The notes: generated from the letters alone by a model not told the origin. 64,000 nt of DNA from Falsiroseomonas tokyonensis (GCF_019024325.1 NZ_JAFNJS010000006.1:186001-250000), one strand, 5' to 3'. Positions 26,427-33,630 are shown, numbered from the stretch's first letter. A program made the numbers and translations.

Positions 26427-27053
26427 TTAGCCGCCTTCCAGCGCCGCGACTGTGACCTCGTCGCGACCGATTGCCTCCGCCACGCCCTCCACCACCCGCG
26501 TCGCGGCCTCTCCGCGCGCCATCATGGCCCGCGCCAGCCGCTCGCCGAGGTGCACATGCACCTGGCGCCCCGCCTTCGCCTGGGTGGCGGCCGTGGCGAA
26601 GGGCAGCTTCATCATCCTGGTCAGCGCCGCCCAGTCCGGGACGCCAGCCGCGCCCGCCAGGTGCGCCGCCTGCACCCTGGCCTCCAGCATCCCCGGCAGC
26701 ACGGGCCGCAGCAGCTGGGCCGCCACCGGATCCGCCGCCGAGGCAACGAGGTGGTCCGCAAGTGCCTCATAATCCACGCCTTCGGCCACTTTGGCCGCCA
26801 GACCTCCCCGTTGCAGGCCGGCCTGGTCCAAGGGGTTGCCGCCCCCTTCCTTCCCTTTGCGCGCGCGCTTTTTGGGGCTGCTGGCGGAGGAGGAGGTTTG
26901 GCTGGCCTTGGGTGGTGTTGGCGCTGTGGTGGCGCTGGGCGGCGCGGTGGGTTGGCTGGGAGGTGGTGATGCGGCGCGCTGCTGTGCGGCCTTGGCGCGG
27001 TCGCGTGCGGCCTGGGATCGGTCGATGAGATAGGGCGGCAGGGAGGAGGGCAT
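26427..27053 (-). CDS. First late gene; possible terminase small subunit
   Basis: 208 residues from the ATG at 27053, which has GGAGG about 4 bases before it; the longer frame to 27128 is unlikely. Residues ~5-30 form a charged helix (YLIDRSQAARDRAKAAQQR). A Ser/Pro/Thr linker and a basic patch (PKKRARKGKEG) follow. The C-terminal ~115 residues are helical (YEALADHLVASAADPVAAQL, TRVVEGVAEAIGRDEVTVAA). A basic DNA-binding segment joined to a helical domain, at the head of the packaging operon, would suit a small terminase, but no HTH signature is certain. Confidence 0.4.
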   Translation of the reverse strand: MPSSLPPYLIDRSQAARDRAKAAQQRAASPPPSQPTAPPSATTAPTPPKASQTSSSASSPKKRARKGKEGGGNPLDQAGLQRGGLAAKVAEGVDYEALADHLVASAADPVAAQLLRPVLPGMLEARVQAAHLAGAAGVPDWAALTRMMKLPFATAATQAKAGRQVHVHLGERLARAMMARGEAATRVVEGVAEAIGRDEVTVAALEGG

Positions 27054-27383
27054 GGAGGGGTGTTCTCGTCGCGTGCGCGCGCGCCTGGATGGAATGAGGG
27101 AGAGAAGGAAGGGCCCCCCGGACACCACCCCCCCCTGCCCCCCCCGCCTTACCCCCCCGCTGGGGACACCTTTTGCGATGGTGCCGGAGTCGGTAACCCG
27201 GAAACGGGTAAATCGCGAAGCGAAAAGAGGGCTGGACGCGCAGTTTCTGGAGATTTAGGGCCAGACAGCGGGCTATCTTTTACCGTATTGAGAAATTCCT
27301 ATTGACGCCATATCCGTTTGCGGTGACTAATATCGCATCTGGGGATGGATGAGCCCCCTGGTTCCGAAAGAGGAGTTCCGTCG
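27054..27383. promoter_or_regulatory. Divergent control region between late arm and first early operon
   Basis: 330 bases without a gene. From left to right: four C-runs of 6-8 bases (27114-27158, G-rich on the transcribed minus strand); a hairpin ACCCG-GAAA-CGGGT at 27196-27209; and an AT-richer stretch 27265-27340 with TTTTACCGTA, TTGACG (27302-27307), a CGGTGA box and TAATAT (27328-27333) that would drive the plus-strand genes. The -35/-10 spacing of 20 is long, so the exact promoter is uncertain. Late transcription leftward must also start here. Confidence 0.5.
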
Positions 27384-27671
27384 ATGCGGGTGCTGGATCG
27401 GTCGCTGGTTCGGGAGGCGAGGACGGGCGGCGAGGATGAGCCGCCTCCCTGCGGGGTTGCTCTGGTTGGTGCGGCGCTGGTGCCGCTGGCGGGCGCGGAG
27501 ATCGCGCCGGCGGGGACGATCCAGGCGTTGCGGGACTGCTTCAGCGCCCTGGTGAACATCCGGGACTACCTGCAGCGCCATGCGGACAAGCTGCCGCCGA
27601 TGAGCACCGCGACCATTGAGGTTCGGATCGAGCAGGCCGAGGCGCTGCTGGCCCTGGCGGGGGAGGCTTGA
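27384..27671 (+). CDS. First early gene, hypothetical (95 residues)
   Basis: Start chosen at the ATG preceded by AGAGGAG with an 8-base gap; an in-frame ATG at 27345 lacks an equally good site. The middle is hydrophobic (GVALVGAALVPLAGAEIAPA), and the C-terminal half is helical (IQALRDCFSALVNIRDYLQR, VRIEQAEALLALAGEA). No known domain. As the first gene of an early operon it may be a host-takeover protein. Confidence 0.55.
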   Translation: MRVLDRSLVREARTGGEDEPPPCGVALVGAALVPLAGAEIAPAGTIQALRDCFSALVNIRDYLQRHADKLPPMSTATIEVRIEQAEALLALAGEA

Positions 27672-27674
27672 GCG

Positions 27675-27893
27675 ATGGCTGGCTCAATTGGCAACCGCCA
27701 TATCCTCCAGCCGGAGGAGTGGCGCGCGATCCGCGATGGCGACAACGGCCCGTGGTGCCTCTGCGCCGTGGACCAAGCGCGCATGCACCCCGGCGGCGGG
27801 CCGCTGGAGGTGATCGTGGTGGCGCTTGATGCCTCCCGCATCGACATCACCGACAAGGTGATCGCACAAGCCTCCGCCGAAGGGAGCCGCTGA
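27675..27893 (+). CDS. Hypothetical small early protein (72 residues)
   Basis: Starts 3 bases after the preceding stop, with GGGGGAGG about 7 bases before the ATG. It contains ILQPEEWRAIRDGDNGPWCL and VDQARMHPGGGPLEVIVVAL, suggesting a small alpha/beta fold. Function unknown. Confidence 0.55.
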   Translation: MAGSIGNRHILQPEEWRAIRDGDNGPWCLCAVDQARMHPGGGPLEVIVVALDASRIDITDKVIAQASAEGSR

Positions 27894-27894
27894 C

Positions 27895-28110
27895 ATGGCA
27901 CGCATGACACCCTCCGAAGCCCGCGAAGTGCTGCGCCACTGCAAGGTCAACCTGCACGTCGACTTCCACGCCCTGGACAGCGACAAGGTTCAGGCGCTGG
28001 TCGCAGCGGCTGACCGGGAAGGCTACCGCAAGCCCAAGAACGCCAATGGCTCGCGCGCGCGGTCCTACCACGCCCGGCTGGTCCGGCTCGCCGAGCGGGA
28101 GGACATCTGA
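27895..28110 (+). CDS. Hypothetical small basic early protein (71 residues)
   Basis: Basic protein with RMTPSEAREVLRHCKVNLHV and AADREGYRKPKNANGSRARS. It is similar in style to small phage proteins carrying a helical N-terminus. The ATG lies one base after the previous stop, with GGGAG upstream. Function unknown. Confidence 0.55.
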   Translation: MARMTPSEAREVLRHCKVNLHVDFHALDSDKVQALVAAADREGYRKPKNANGSRARSYHARLVRLAEREDI

Positions 28111-28111
28111 C

Positions 28112-28823
28112 ATGGGCTGGACCACCACCCGCGAGGTGCTGCGCGAGGCGCCCGCAGACTTCATCCGCACCCTGCTCTCCGTCGAGCGTCCCCCCGCCGG
28201 CTACCGCCAGGAGGTGAAGCGCATCGCGCGGGCCGGCTCCTACTTCTTCGTGGCGATGGAGGTGACGGGCGACGAGATGGACCAGCAACCCCGCCGATTA
28301 CGCGGTGGAGGAGGAGCGGATCGGCGGCACCGGCCCGCTGATCGGCATCAGCATCGTCAGCGCGGCCAAGCGCACCGACGTGTTCGCCTCCTATGCCGAG
28401 CACAGCATGGAGCGGCTGCTGGACAGCGCGCGCGAGATGGACGGCAAGAGCGATCCCAACGACGGCAAGCTGCCCAGCAGCGAGGCCATCATCCGCGCCG
28501 CGCTGATCGACTGCGGGTATGAGCCGGATGCGGAGGGCGTGGCCGATGAGGCTGGCGCCGAGATGCCGGCGCCGGCTCTGCGCGACATGGTGTGCGCGGT
28601 CTGGGAGATTTGGACCGGCAACGGGCGCGGCCTGGATATTGAGGGCAGTGCGACGACATTCGAGCGCGCACGATCCGCCGCCCGAGAAACCTGGGCGCCG
28701 GGCATCACCCTGGAGGTGTGGCAGGCTGCGGCGCTGGAGCGGCTGGGCCATGTGTCGGACGAGCAGCGGCAGGCGGCGGCCGTGGCCGAGGCCAAGGCCC
28801 TGATCGAGAAGCGGGAGGGCTGA
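28112..28823 (+). CDS. Frame-disrupted early gene (+1 shift at a CCCC run)
   Basis: The upstream frame starts at ATG 28112 (MGWTTTREVLREAPADFIRT) and reads well to about 28285, then turns into an Arg/Gln/His shadow until 28522. The +1 frame from ~28290 reads well to 28823 (ADYAVEEERIGGTGPLIG, IIRAALIDCGYEPDAEGV, WAPGITLEVWQAAALERLG) but has no ribosome site and no ATG near its start. A CCC-C run at 28289-28292 allows a +1 slip joining the two into ~237 residues. Programmed shift, real mutation and assembly error are all possible. The family is not recognised. Confidence 0.6.
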
Positions 28824-28826
28824 CCC

Positions 28827-29153
28827 ATGACCGACGCGAAGGAGATCCGCGCGCTGGCGGAGCGCATGCGGGCCAGGGGCGCGCAGGTCGAGCTGCGCGC
28901 CGACGCCGATGGCTACCTCGACTCGGTGCAGATCACGCACGCCCCGGGCATCGGCCCGCACGCGATGGGGCTGGTGGCCGCCGCCGAGGCCATGCGCGCG
29001 TGGCTGGTGGCCGAGGAGGGACAGGCCGAAAGCCTGGCGCTGCGCGACCTCGATGACGCCATCGCCGATGGGGACAGCGACGACTGGCGCGGCTGGCACG
29101 ACGAGCCCAAGCGGACGCGCCGGCCGAAGCCCGATCCTCCCCCCAAGGATTAA
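28827..29153 (+). CDS. Hypothetical early protein (108 residues)
   Basis: The ATG is 3 bases after the preceding stop. It is helical at the N-terminus (KEIRALAERMRARGAQVELR), then GYLDSVQITHAPGIGPHAMG, then a long helix (LVAAAEAMRAWLVAEEGQAE). The C-terminus is charged and Pro/Arg/Lys-rich. It ends just before a strong terminator, so it is the last gene of this transcription unit. Function unknown. Confidence 0.55.
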   Translation: MTDAKEIRALAERMRARGAQVELRADADGYLDSVQITHAPGIGPHAMGLVAAAEAMRAWLVAEEGQAESLALRDLDDAIADGDSDDWRGWHDEPKRTRRPKPDPPPKD

Positions 29154-29180
29154 GCCCCGCTGAACAGTTTGAGCCCAACC

Positions 29181-29212
29181 AGCCCCGCCCGGCCCCAGCC
29201 TGGCGGGGCTTC
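29181..29212 (+). terminator. Rho-independent-type hairpin
   Basis: AGCCCCGCC and GGCGGGGCT make a perfect 9-bp stem with a 12-base loop, 28 bases after a stop codon and followed by TTCC. It separates the 27.4-29.15 kb unit from the MarR/ACP unit. Confidence 0.7.
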
Positions 29213-29239
29213 CGATTCTCGCGAATGTTCGGTTTTGCG

Positions 29240-29299
29240 ATAGCTTTGCGACCAATTCCTCTTTACGGTGAATTTGCCCCGGAGGAGGGGGCGATCACC
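29240..29299 (+). promoter_or_regulatory. Promoter/operator region before the MarR-like gene
   Basis: AT-richer stretch after the terminator containing TTTACGGTGAATT (29262-29274), the inverse of the TTCACCGTGA box at the lysogeny promoter (49368). No clean -35/-10 pair can be fixed. Position and the shared box suggest regulated transcription of the next operon. Confidence 0.4.
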
Positions 29300-29698
29300 A
29301 TGACCACGACGACGACCAAGCCTTCACCCGCCACCGTGTCGCCAGCGCCGGAGGCGCAGGATCTGCTGCGCACGCTGCGCGGCACCATCATCGAACAGGT
29401 GGCGTCCGAGGCGCCCGACTTGTCCATGCGGCAGCTGGGCGTGCTGCTGGAGGTGTATCTCCAGGATGACGCGCAGACGGTGCGCGGCCTGGCCGCGACG
29501 CTGAACGTCAGCAAGCCCGCCATCACCCGCGCCCTGGACCGGCTGGGCGAGCTGGACCTGGCCCGCCGCAAGGTGGATCCCAGCGACCGCCGGAGCGTGC
29601 TGGTGCAGCGGACGCTGGCCGGCACGAAGCATGTGCACCAGCTGGCCGAGCAGCTGGCCAAGCATCATGCCAAGGTCGCGCGGAGCCCCGCGCCATGA
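29300..29698 (+). CDS. MarR-family winged-helix regulator
   Basis: 132 residues from the ATG at 29300 (GAGGGG 9 bases before). After a Thr/Pro-rich leader, the winged-helix core is clear: LSMRQLGVLLEVYLQDDAQT, VRGLAATLNVSKPAITRALD (recognition helix), then the wing LDLARRKVDPSDRRSVLVQR with the DxR(D)R motif typical of MarR. It probably controls the short operon it heads, perhaps through the ACGGTGA box in its leader. It overlaps the next gene by 4 bases. Confidence 0.82.
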   Translation: MTTTTTKPSPATVSPAPEAQDLLRTLRGTIIEQVASEAPDLSMRQLGVLLEVYLQDDAQTVRGLAATLNVSKPAITRALDRLGELDLARRKVDPSDRRSVLVQRTLAGTKHVHQLAEQLAKHHAKVARSPAP

Positions 29699-30009
29699 GC
29701 CCGATGCAGCGCGATGAGCGCACCACGCCGCCCCTGCCTGGCCTGCAGCACCTCGCCAAGCTGGTGGTGCTGATCGAGGAACACCTTGGGGTGGAGCCCG
29801 AGGACGTGAGGATGGGCGCCACGCTGGAGCATGATCTCCACTGCGACAGCCTCGATCGCTTTGAATTGGCGCAGGCCGTCGAGAGCCGGTTCGGCCTTCC
29901 CTCCGAGATCACCGACGCCGAGGTGGCGAAGCTGGTCACCGTGGCCGACCTGGCGGCGCTGATCGAGGCGAAGCTGGCCGAGAGGGAGGCCGCCACATGG
30001 GCGCGCTGA
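29695..30009 (+). CDS. Acyl carrier protein-like (phosphopantetheine-binding) protein
   Basis: 104 residues. An N-terminal extension of ~17 residues precedes a full ACP domain: LAKLVVLIEEHLGVEPEDVR, then ATLEHDLHCDSLDRFELAQA with Ser52 in the DSLD attachment motif for 4'-phosphopantetheine, then VESRFGLPSEITDAEVAKLV and TVADLAALIEAKL. Helix order and acidic character match bacterial ACPs. It lies between a MarR-like regulator and a nucleotidyltransferase-like gene with overlaps on both sides. It may intercept host acyl chains or the holo-ACP synthase; that role is inferred. Confidence 0.85.
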   Translation: MSPMQRDERTTPPLPGLQHLAKLVVLIEEHLGVEPEDVRMGATLEHDLHCDSLDRFELAQAVESRFGLPSEITDAEVAKLVTVADLAALIEAKLAEREAATWAR

Positions 30010-30725
30010 CCTCCGACGACATGCACCGCATCCTCACGTCCATGCCCAAGGACGCGGTGAAGATGCTGAAAGACAACTCCCCGCGGCTTTTCCTCGCCGG
30101 CGGCTCCATCCGCGCCATGATCGCTGGAGAGAGCGTGTCGGACTGGGACTTTTTCGGCCCGACCAAGGAGGCGTTGGAGCTGGCGGCGCGACGCCTCGCG
30201 GATGCTCGCGAACCGAAGGGCAAGCTCTACAAGACCAAGAACGCCTTCACGGTTCTCGGCCATCCACGCACCCCGGTGCAGTTCATCAGCAGATGGCTCT
30301 ACGACGACCCCGCTGCGCTGCTGCAAAGCTTCGACTTCTCCGTGGCGCGGGCCGTCATCTGGTGGGATGGCGTGGGCTGGCAGAGCCTGTGCGACGCGCT
30401 GTTCTACCCCGACCTCGCGGCGAAGCGGCTGCGCTACATGCAGCCGGATCGCAACGAGGACGCTGGCGGCTCCATGCTGCGGGTGCAGAAGTTCTTGCAC
30501 CGGGGCTACCACATCGCGCCTGAGAGCCTGGGCAGGGTGATGGCGCGCATCACCACTCGTATGCGCGGCGAGGCGTCCCCGCAGAACGCTGGCGAGCCGG
30601 ACGAGGCGTGGCATGGGCGCGTCATCACTGGCCTGTTGCGCCAGGTCGATCCGCTGACCGTGGTGGACGGGCTGGAGATGCGCGGCGACGACGACGACCA
30701 GGGCGAGGAGGTCACGGCGCCATGA
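29997..30725 (+). CDS. Nucleotidyltransferase-superfamily-like protein
   Basis: 242 residues, with GAGGGAGG before the ATG. RLFLAGGSIRAMIAGESVSD followed by WDFF matches the GGS-R...DxD core of polymerase-beta/CCA-adding-type nucleotidyltransferases (D-W-D as the metal pair). TPVQFISRWLYDDPAALLQS and FDFSVARAVIW give the third-strand region seen in phage members. A helical C-terminus ends in an acidic tail. The substrate could be a tRNA or another small RNA or protein. Overlaps with the ACP gene suggest joint expression. Confidence 0.65.
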   Translation: MGALTSDDMHRILTSMPKDAVKMLKDNSPRLFLAGGSIRAMIAGESVSDWDFFGPTKEALELAARRLADAREPKGKLYKTKNAFTVLGHPRTPVQFISRWLYDDPAALLQSFDFSVARAVIWWDGVGWQSLCDALFYPDLAAKRLRYMQPDRNEDAGGSMLRVQKFLHRGYHIAPESLGRVMARITTRMRGEASPQNAGEPDEAWHGRVITGLLRQVDPLTVVDGLEMRGDDDDQGEEVTAP

Positions 30726-30871
30726 CGCGCGGCGGGCTGATCCTGATGCTCGGCACGGCCTTCCTGCTGCCCCTGGCCGCGCCCGGCGCCGGCGGATGGA
30801 CGGAGCAGGCGGTGCGCGGCGTGCTGTGGGTGGTGCTGGTGCTAGCGAGCCTGCTGGGATGGCCGTCATGA
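30722..30871 (+). CDS. Small membrane protein (49 residues)
   Basis: The ATG overlaps the stop of the preceding gene. It has two hydrophobic segments (GLILMLGTAFLLPLAAPG and VRGVLWVVLVLASLLGW). It could act at the inner membrane, for example in superinfection exclusion, but nothing specific is visible. Confidence 0.5.
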   Translation: MTRGGLILMLGTAFLLPLAAPGAGGWTEQAVRGVLWVVLVLASLLGWPS

Positions 30872-30981
30872 CCGCGCGCCAGGCGGCGGCCTTGCAGGTA
30901 GCCTGGGTGCTGGTCTTCCTGGCCCTGCTGGGCTGGTTGCGGTGGGGCGGCTACCTGCTGGACAAGCTGGTGCCGCGCTGA
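30868..30981 (+). CDS. Small single-span membrane protein (37 residues)
   Basis: ATGA overlap with the previous small membrane ORF; GGGATGG upstream is a weak site. It has one membrane segment (LQVAWVLVFLALLGWLRWGG) and a basic end (LLDKLVPR). The pair of tiny membrane ORFs closes this operon just before a terminator. Confidence 0.5.
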   Translation: MTARQAAALQVAWVLVFLALLGWLRWGGYLLDKLVPR

Positions 30982-31014
30982 CGGCCATTCACCGTGAACG
31001 GAAAGCCGGAACGC

Positions 31015-31049
31015 AGCGGCCCGCTCCTCCCAGGGGGCGGGCCGCTTTG
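31015..31049. terminator. Bidirectional terminator between convergent operons
   Basis: AGCGGCCCGC and GCGGGCCGCT form a 10-bp stem with a 12-base loop, followed by TTT on the plus strand. It lies between the plus operon ending at 30981 and the minus gene ending at 31064. A TTCACCGTGAA palindrome (30988-30998) lies just before it. Confidence 0.7.
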
Positions 31050-31063
31050 CATGCGGGGTCTCG

Positions 31064-31699
31064 TCATCGCGCTGGCTTCCGGGTGATGCCCCACCTGGCG
31101 CTGGCGACGATGGGCTGGCCGCTGTGCTCGGAACGGCCAAGATCCTCCCCGGGCCGCGCCACGGCGACCGAGACGCCCCATTCCTCGTCCGGGTAGGGCG
31201 CGGGCGCTGGGCGCTCGTCCAGCCGGCCGCCCAGCTGCAGCACGATGTGGGCGATGGCAGCGCGGTGGGCCTTGCGCAGGGCGGTGATCGAGTTGCCGCC
31301 CGGGATGGCCTGCGCCGGGCCGCGCCGGCGGGCCCGCGGCGCCGCCCATCGCTCCAGGCGCCACTGGCCGATGTGTTCCCAGGTCAGGCCGGCCGCTCGC
31401 ATCAGCAGGATGTTGCCCGCGTCCTGCACCAGGCCGGCGGCGCGGCCGGCATCGGTGCTGACCCAGGACCAGATCCAGCCCAGGGCGACATCCATGGCCC
31501 GGATGTCCTCACTTGTGGCCTGGACGCGCGGCCGCTTGGCGCTGTCCCAGCCGTATGAGCCCCACCCTTTCACCACCTCCGGCATGGCGGAGCGCAGGCC
31601 GGCCGGGAACAGGTGCTTCGACGGGATGCGGCGGAGCGTCACCAGCGCCAAGCGCAACTCGGCTTCGACGCGGGAGGATGTCCATGGACCGTCAGCCAT
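31064..31699 (-). CDS. DUF6362-like phage protein
   Basis: 211 residues. The family pattern is visible: WTSSRVEAELRLALVTLRRI at the N-terminus, a W/Y-rich middle (VVKGWGSYGWDSAKRPRVQ), SEDIRAMDVALGWIWSWVST, LLMRAAGLTWEHIGQW, and a basic HTH-like end (ALRKAHRAAIAHIVLQLG). The LTWEHIGQWRLERW part resembles a sigma-region-like helix-turn-helix. Members are common in alphaproteobacterial prophages near replication genes. It is the last gene of the minus replication operon. Function unknown. Confidence 0.6.
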   Translation of the reverse strand: MADGPWTSSRVEAELRLALVTLRRIPSKHLFPAGLRSAMPEVVKGWGSYGWDSAKRPRVQATSEDIRAMDVALGWIWSWVSTDAGRAAGLVQDAGNILLMRAAGLTWEHIGQWRLERWAAPRARRRGPAQAIPGGNSITALRKAHRAAIAHIVLQLGGRLDERPAPAPYPDEEWGVSVAVARPGEDLGRSEHSGQPIVASARWGITRKPAR

Positions 31700-31886
31700 C
31701 GGTCCACCTCTGGTCCTGCGCGCACGCCGCGCTGCACACCTGGCGCAGGCGGTTGCCCAGGATGCGCGCGGCGTGGCTGCAGTTGCCGCGGAACGGCCCG
31801 CCGCAGACCGCGCATGTGGCCTCGGCGCCTGCCTCTCGCACGACGTGGGCGCTGCGCTCGGCGGCGGCCGTGGACTGCGCGGTCAT
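31692..31886 (-). CDS. Small zinc-ribbon-like protein (64 residues)
   Basis: Starts at the ATG that overlaps the previous stop; the longer frame is a shadow. CAVCGGPF and VCSAACAQDQ give a Cys4 pattern (C-x2-C and C-x3-C) with NCSHAARILGNRLRQ between, like a compact zinc-binding unit. It overlaps the DUF6362-like gene by 8 bases. Confidence 0.5.
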   Translation of the reverse strand: MTAQSTAAAERSAHVVREAGAEATCAVCGGPFRGNCSHAARILGNRLRQVCSAACAQDQRWTDG

Positions 31887-32032
31887 ACGCCGAGCCTCCG
31901 AAGCATGGCCTCGATCTCCGCTTGCTGGCGCCGGTATCGCTGCTCGCTCGCGCACATCCAGTAGCCGTAGATGGCGCCGCCGATGAAGCAGCCGAACAGC
32001 AGCCAAAGCATGGTTGCCGACGTGATGGTCAT
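31883..32032 (-). CDS. Small membrane protein (49 residues)
   Basis: AGGAGG lies 7 bases before the ATG. It has one membrane segment with Gly-rich faces (MLWLLFGCFIGGAIYGYWM) followed by a basic amphipathic helix (EQRYRRQQAEIEAMLRRL). It overlaps both neighbours by 4 bases. Function unknown. Confidence 0.55.
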   Translation of the reverse strand: MTITSATMLWLLFGCFIGGAIYGYWMCASEQRYRRQQAEIEAMLRRLGV

Positions 32033-32367
32033 TTCCGCGCCTCCTGTGGAAAGCGGTGCTCTGAGCCATCGGTCATTCCGATCAGAATGTATCCCGGCAT
32101 GTAGGCAATCGACTTGACGAGTGGATGCTCGACCAGATCGCGGGCCACAGCACGATATCCATCAGCGGGCATTGGGCGGGCGGACAATCGCCGCATCAGC
32201 ATTTCTGGCGTCTCGCTGCTCATAAGCCCCCGTTGGAGCAAATCCCTGACCGCCTCTGCTTCGGAAGCAAAGTTCCGGGTCTCCTGGTATGCGCGAACGG
32301 ATGCCAGAAGGGCCGCGTCCAACAAATAGATGCGCCGTTCCGTCGTAGATGCTGCCTGCCTGCTCAT
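32029..32367 (-). CDS. Ribbon-helix-helix-like DNA-binding protein (112 residues)
   Basis: GGAGG precedes the ATG at 32367. The N-terminal part (RRIYLLDAALLASVRAYQET, then SEAEAVRDLLQRGL) matches the ribbon-helix-helix pattern of CopG/MetJ-type proteins. The rest has RPMPADGYRAVARDLVEHPL and a beta end (YILIGMTDGSEHRFP). It probably acts as a small regulator or antitoxin-like protein; no toxin partner is adjacent. Confidence 0.6.
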   Translation of the reverse strand: MSRQAASTTERRIYLLDAALLASVRAYQETRNFASEAEAVRDLLQRGLMSSETPEMLMRRLSARPMPADGYRAVARDLVEHPLVKSIAYMPGYILIGMTDGSEHRFPQEARK

Positions 32368-32444
32368 TCCCACGCCTCCTTCCGCTGCGCGCGCGTCAGC
32401 CCGGCCGCGATCTGCGCGGGCGTGCGGCCCGTCGTCGCGCTCAT
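32364..32444 (-). CDS. Tiny coupled ORF (26 residues)
   Basis: ATGA overlaps at both ends join it to its neighbours. Product: RTPAQIAAGLTRAQRKEAWE plus a short N-terminus. The GLTRAQR segment resembles the start of small phage helical proteins. It may be a leader that couples translation of the ribbon-helix-helix gene. Confidence 0.35.
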   Translation of the reverse strand: MSATTGRTPAQIAAGLTRAQRKEAWE

Positions 32445-33055
32445 GCCGCGCCTCCATCGCCGCGCGCTCGGATCGCGGCATCGTCCTCGCCTTCGCGAAC
32501 ACGCTTCATCGCCTCGGCTGCCTCATAGTTGAAGTCGGCCTCGATCAGGTCGGCCACGTCCTCAACGACCTTGGCGTCCTCGTCGCATGGCGTCGTGTCT
32601 GCCTCATCGCGAACCGCCTCGATGATCCGCTCTCGCTCCTCCTCCACCGCGCGCCGGAGCAGCTCGGCCAGCGCCGACGCGGCGGCCGGGTCCGAGGGCG
32701 GGAGGGCGCGGATTACAGAGGCCGCACCGGTCGCGCCGCTCGCGTAGTAGACCATGCCGTTGCCCGGCTTGATTTCCGATGTGGCCACCTCGGCATGAGC
32801 CTCCGCGGCTCGCTCTGCCCGCTCGATCCCCCGCAACTCGGCCGCAGCGCGCTCGGCTGCGATCCACGGTGCGATGGCGGCGAGGGCTGCGCGGGCGTTT
32901 TGGCGCCACACGCCGCGCTCCGTGTCCGCGCAGCTGAAGGTGCATGTGTCCCAGGCACCGGGCCACAGCACGCCGTCCATCATCGCGCGTGCGGCAAGGT
33001 CCACCACGTCATCAGGCCAGGCGGGCGCGGCGGGGTCACTCTGCATCGGGGTCAT
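32441..33055 (-). CDS. Hypothetical phage protein (204 residues)
   Basis: The start overlaps the upstream stop as ATGA. Helical and acidic, with DVVDLAARAMMDGVLWPGAW, then WRQNARAALAAIAPWIAAER and a long helical hairpin region (LLRRAVEEERERIIEAVRDE, ADFNYEAAEAMKRVREGEDD). Similar helical proteins of unknown role fill replication operons of alphaproteobacterial phages. Confidence 0.5.
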   Translation of the reverse strand: MTPMQSDPAAPAWPDDVVDLAARAMMDGVLWPGAWDTCTFSCADTERGVWRQNARAALAAIAPWIAAERAAAELRGIERAERAAEAHAEVATSEIKPGNGMVYYASGATGAASVIRALPPSDPAAASALAELLRRAVEEERERIIEAVRDEADTTPCDEDAKVVEDVADLIEADFNYEAAEAMKRVREGEDDAAIRARGDGGAA

Positions 33056-33630
33056 AGGCCGGGGCTCCATGGCTTGGGGATCGTGTCGTCAGGCAGGTAG
33101 AGCGGATGCCATGGCACACCGGCCGCGCTGACACGCAGCGCACGCAACTCGTGCCCGTCGCGGATCAGCATCCGGGCGACCGCTGGTCCGCGCTGCCGCA
33201 GAGGGACAATCTTCGGATTGCCGTAGGCCATCACGATTTGAATTGCCTCCGCCGCCATCGCCCGCAAATGGCGGTCGTTGTCTGGGCCGATTGGGTCAGA
33301 CGCCTCCACAAGCCGCGTCTGATCCGTGCAGCGGTAAGCGTGGACGTTTCCGATCAGCAGCCCGCCGAAGCCCCATCGCTTGGCAAACTTTGTGACCTTG
33401 GCAATGGTCGCGTCGTCGGCTTCGGCGCTCGCGGTGCTGGGGTTCATCATGATGAACAGCACTGACGGCCCTTCGCCCCATCGACGACCGAGACGGTAGC
33501 GGTAGCAATCGAGCGGACCGCCAAACAGGGCCGTCCCTTGGCTGCCAGCGGACCGGACCAGAACGCGATTGCCGGCATGATGGCGCGGTGCGTCAAACAG
33601 GTCGCCCGCGCCGGGCTGCTGCGCGGTCAT
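33052..33630 (-). CDS. DUF1643-family protein
   Basis: 192 residues. Family marks: LDCYRYRLGRRWGEGPSVLF, IMMNPSTASAEADDATIAKV, TKFAKRWGFGGLLIGNVHAY, VMAYGNP and PWHPLYLPDDTIPKPW at the C-terminus. DUF1643 proteins are widespread in phages and resemble uracil-DNA-glycosylase-like folds in order of motifs, but activity has not been shown to my knowledge. It overlaps both neighbours by 4 bases. Confidence 0.78.
   Translation of the reverse strand: MTAQQPGAGDLFDAPRHHAGNRVLVRSAGSQGTALFGGPLDCYRYRLGRRWGEGPSVLFIMMNPSTASAEADDATIAKVTKFAKRWGFGGLLIGNVHAYRCTDQTRLVEASDPIGPDNDRHLRAMAAEAIQIVMAYGNPKIVPLRQRGPAVARMLIRDGHELRALRVSAAGVPWHPLYLPDDTIPKPWSPGL

Noticed and set aside
24781-26430. 549-residue plus-strand open frame opposite the packaging genes
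   Set aside because: Pro/Arg/Ser low-complexity product antisense to terL-associated ORFs and the XF1762 gene.
28046-28111. Upstream extension of the frame-disrupted gene to 28046
   Set aside because: Lies inside the preceding gene; ATG at 28112 after its stop is the natural start.
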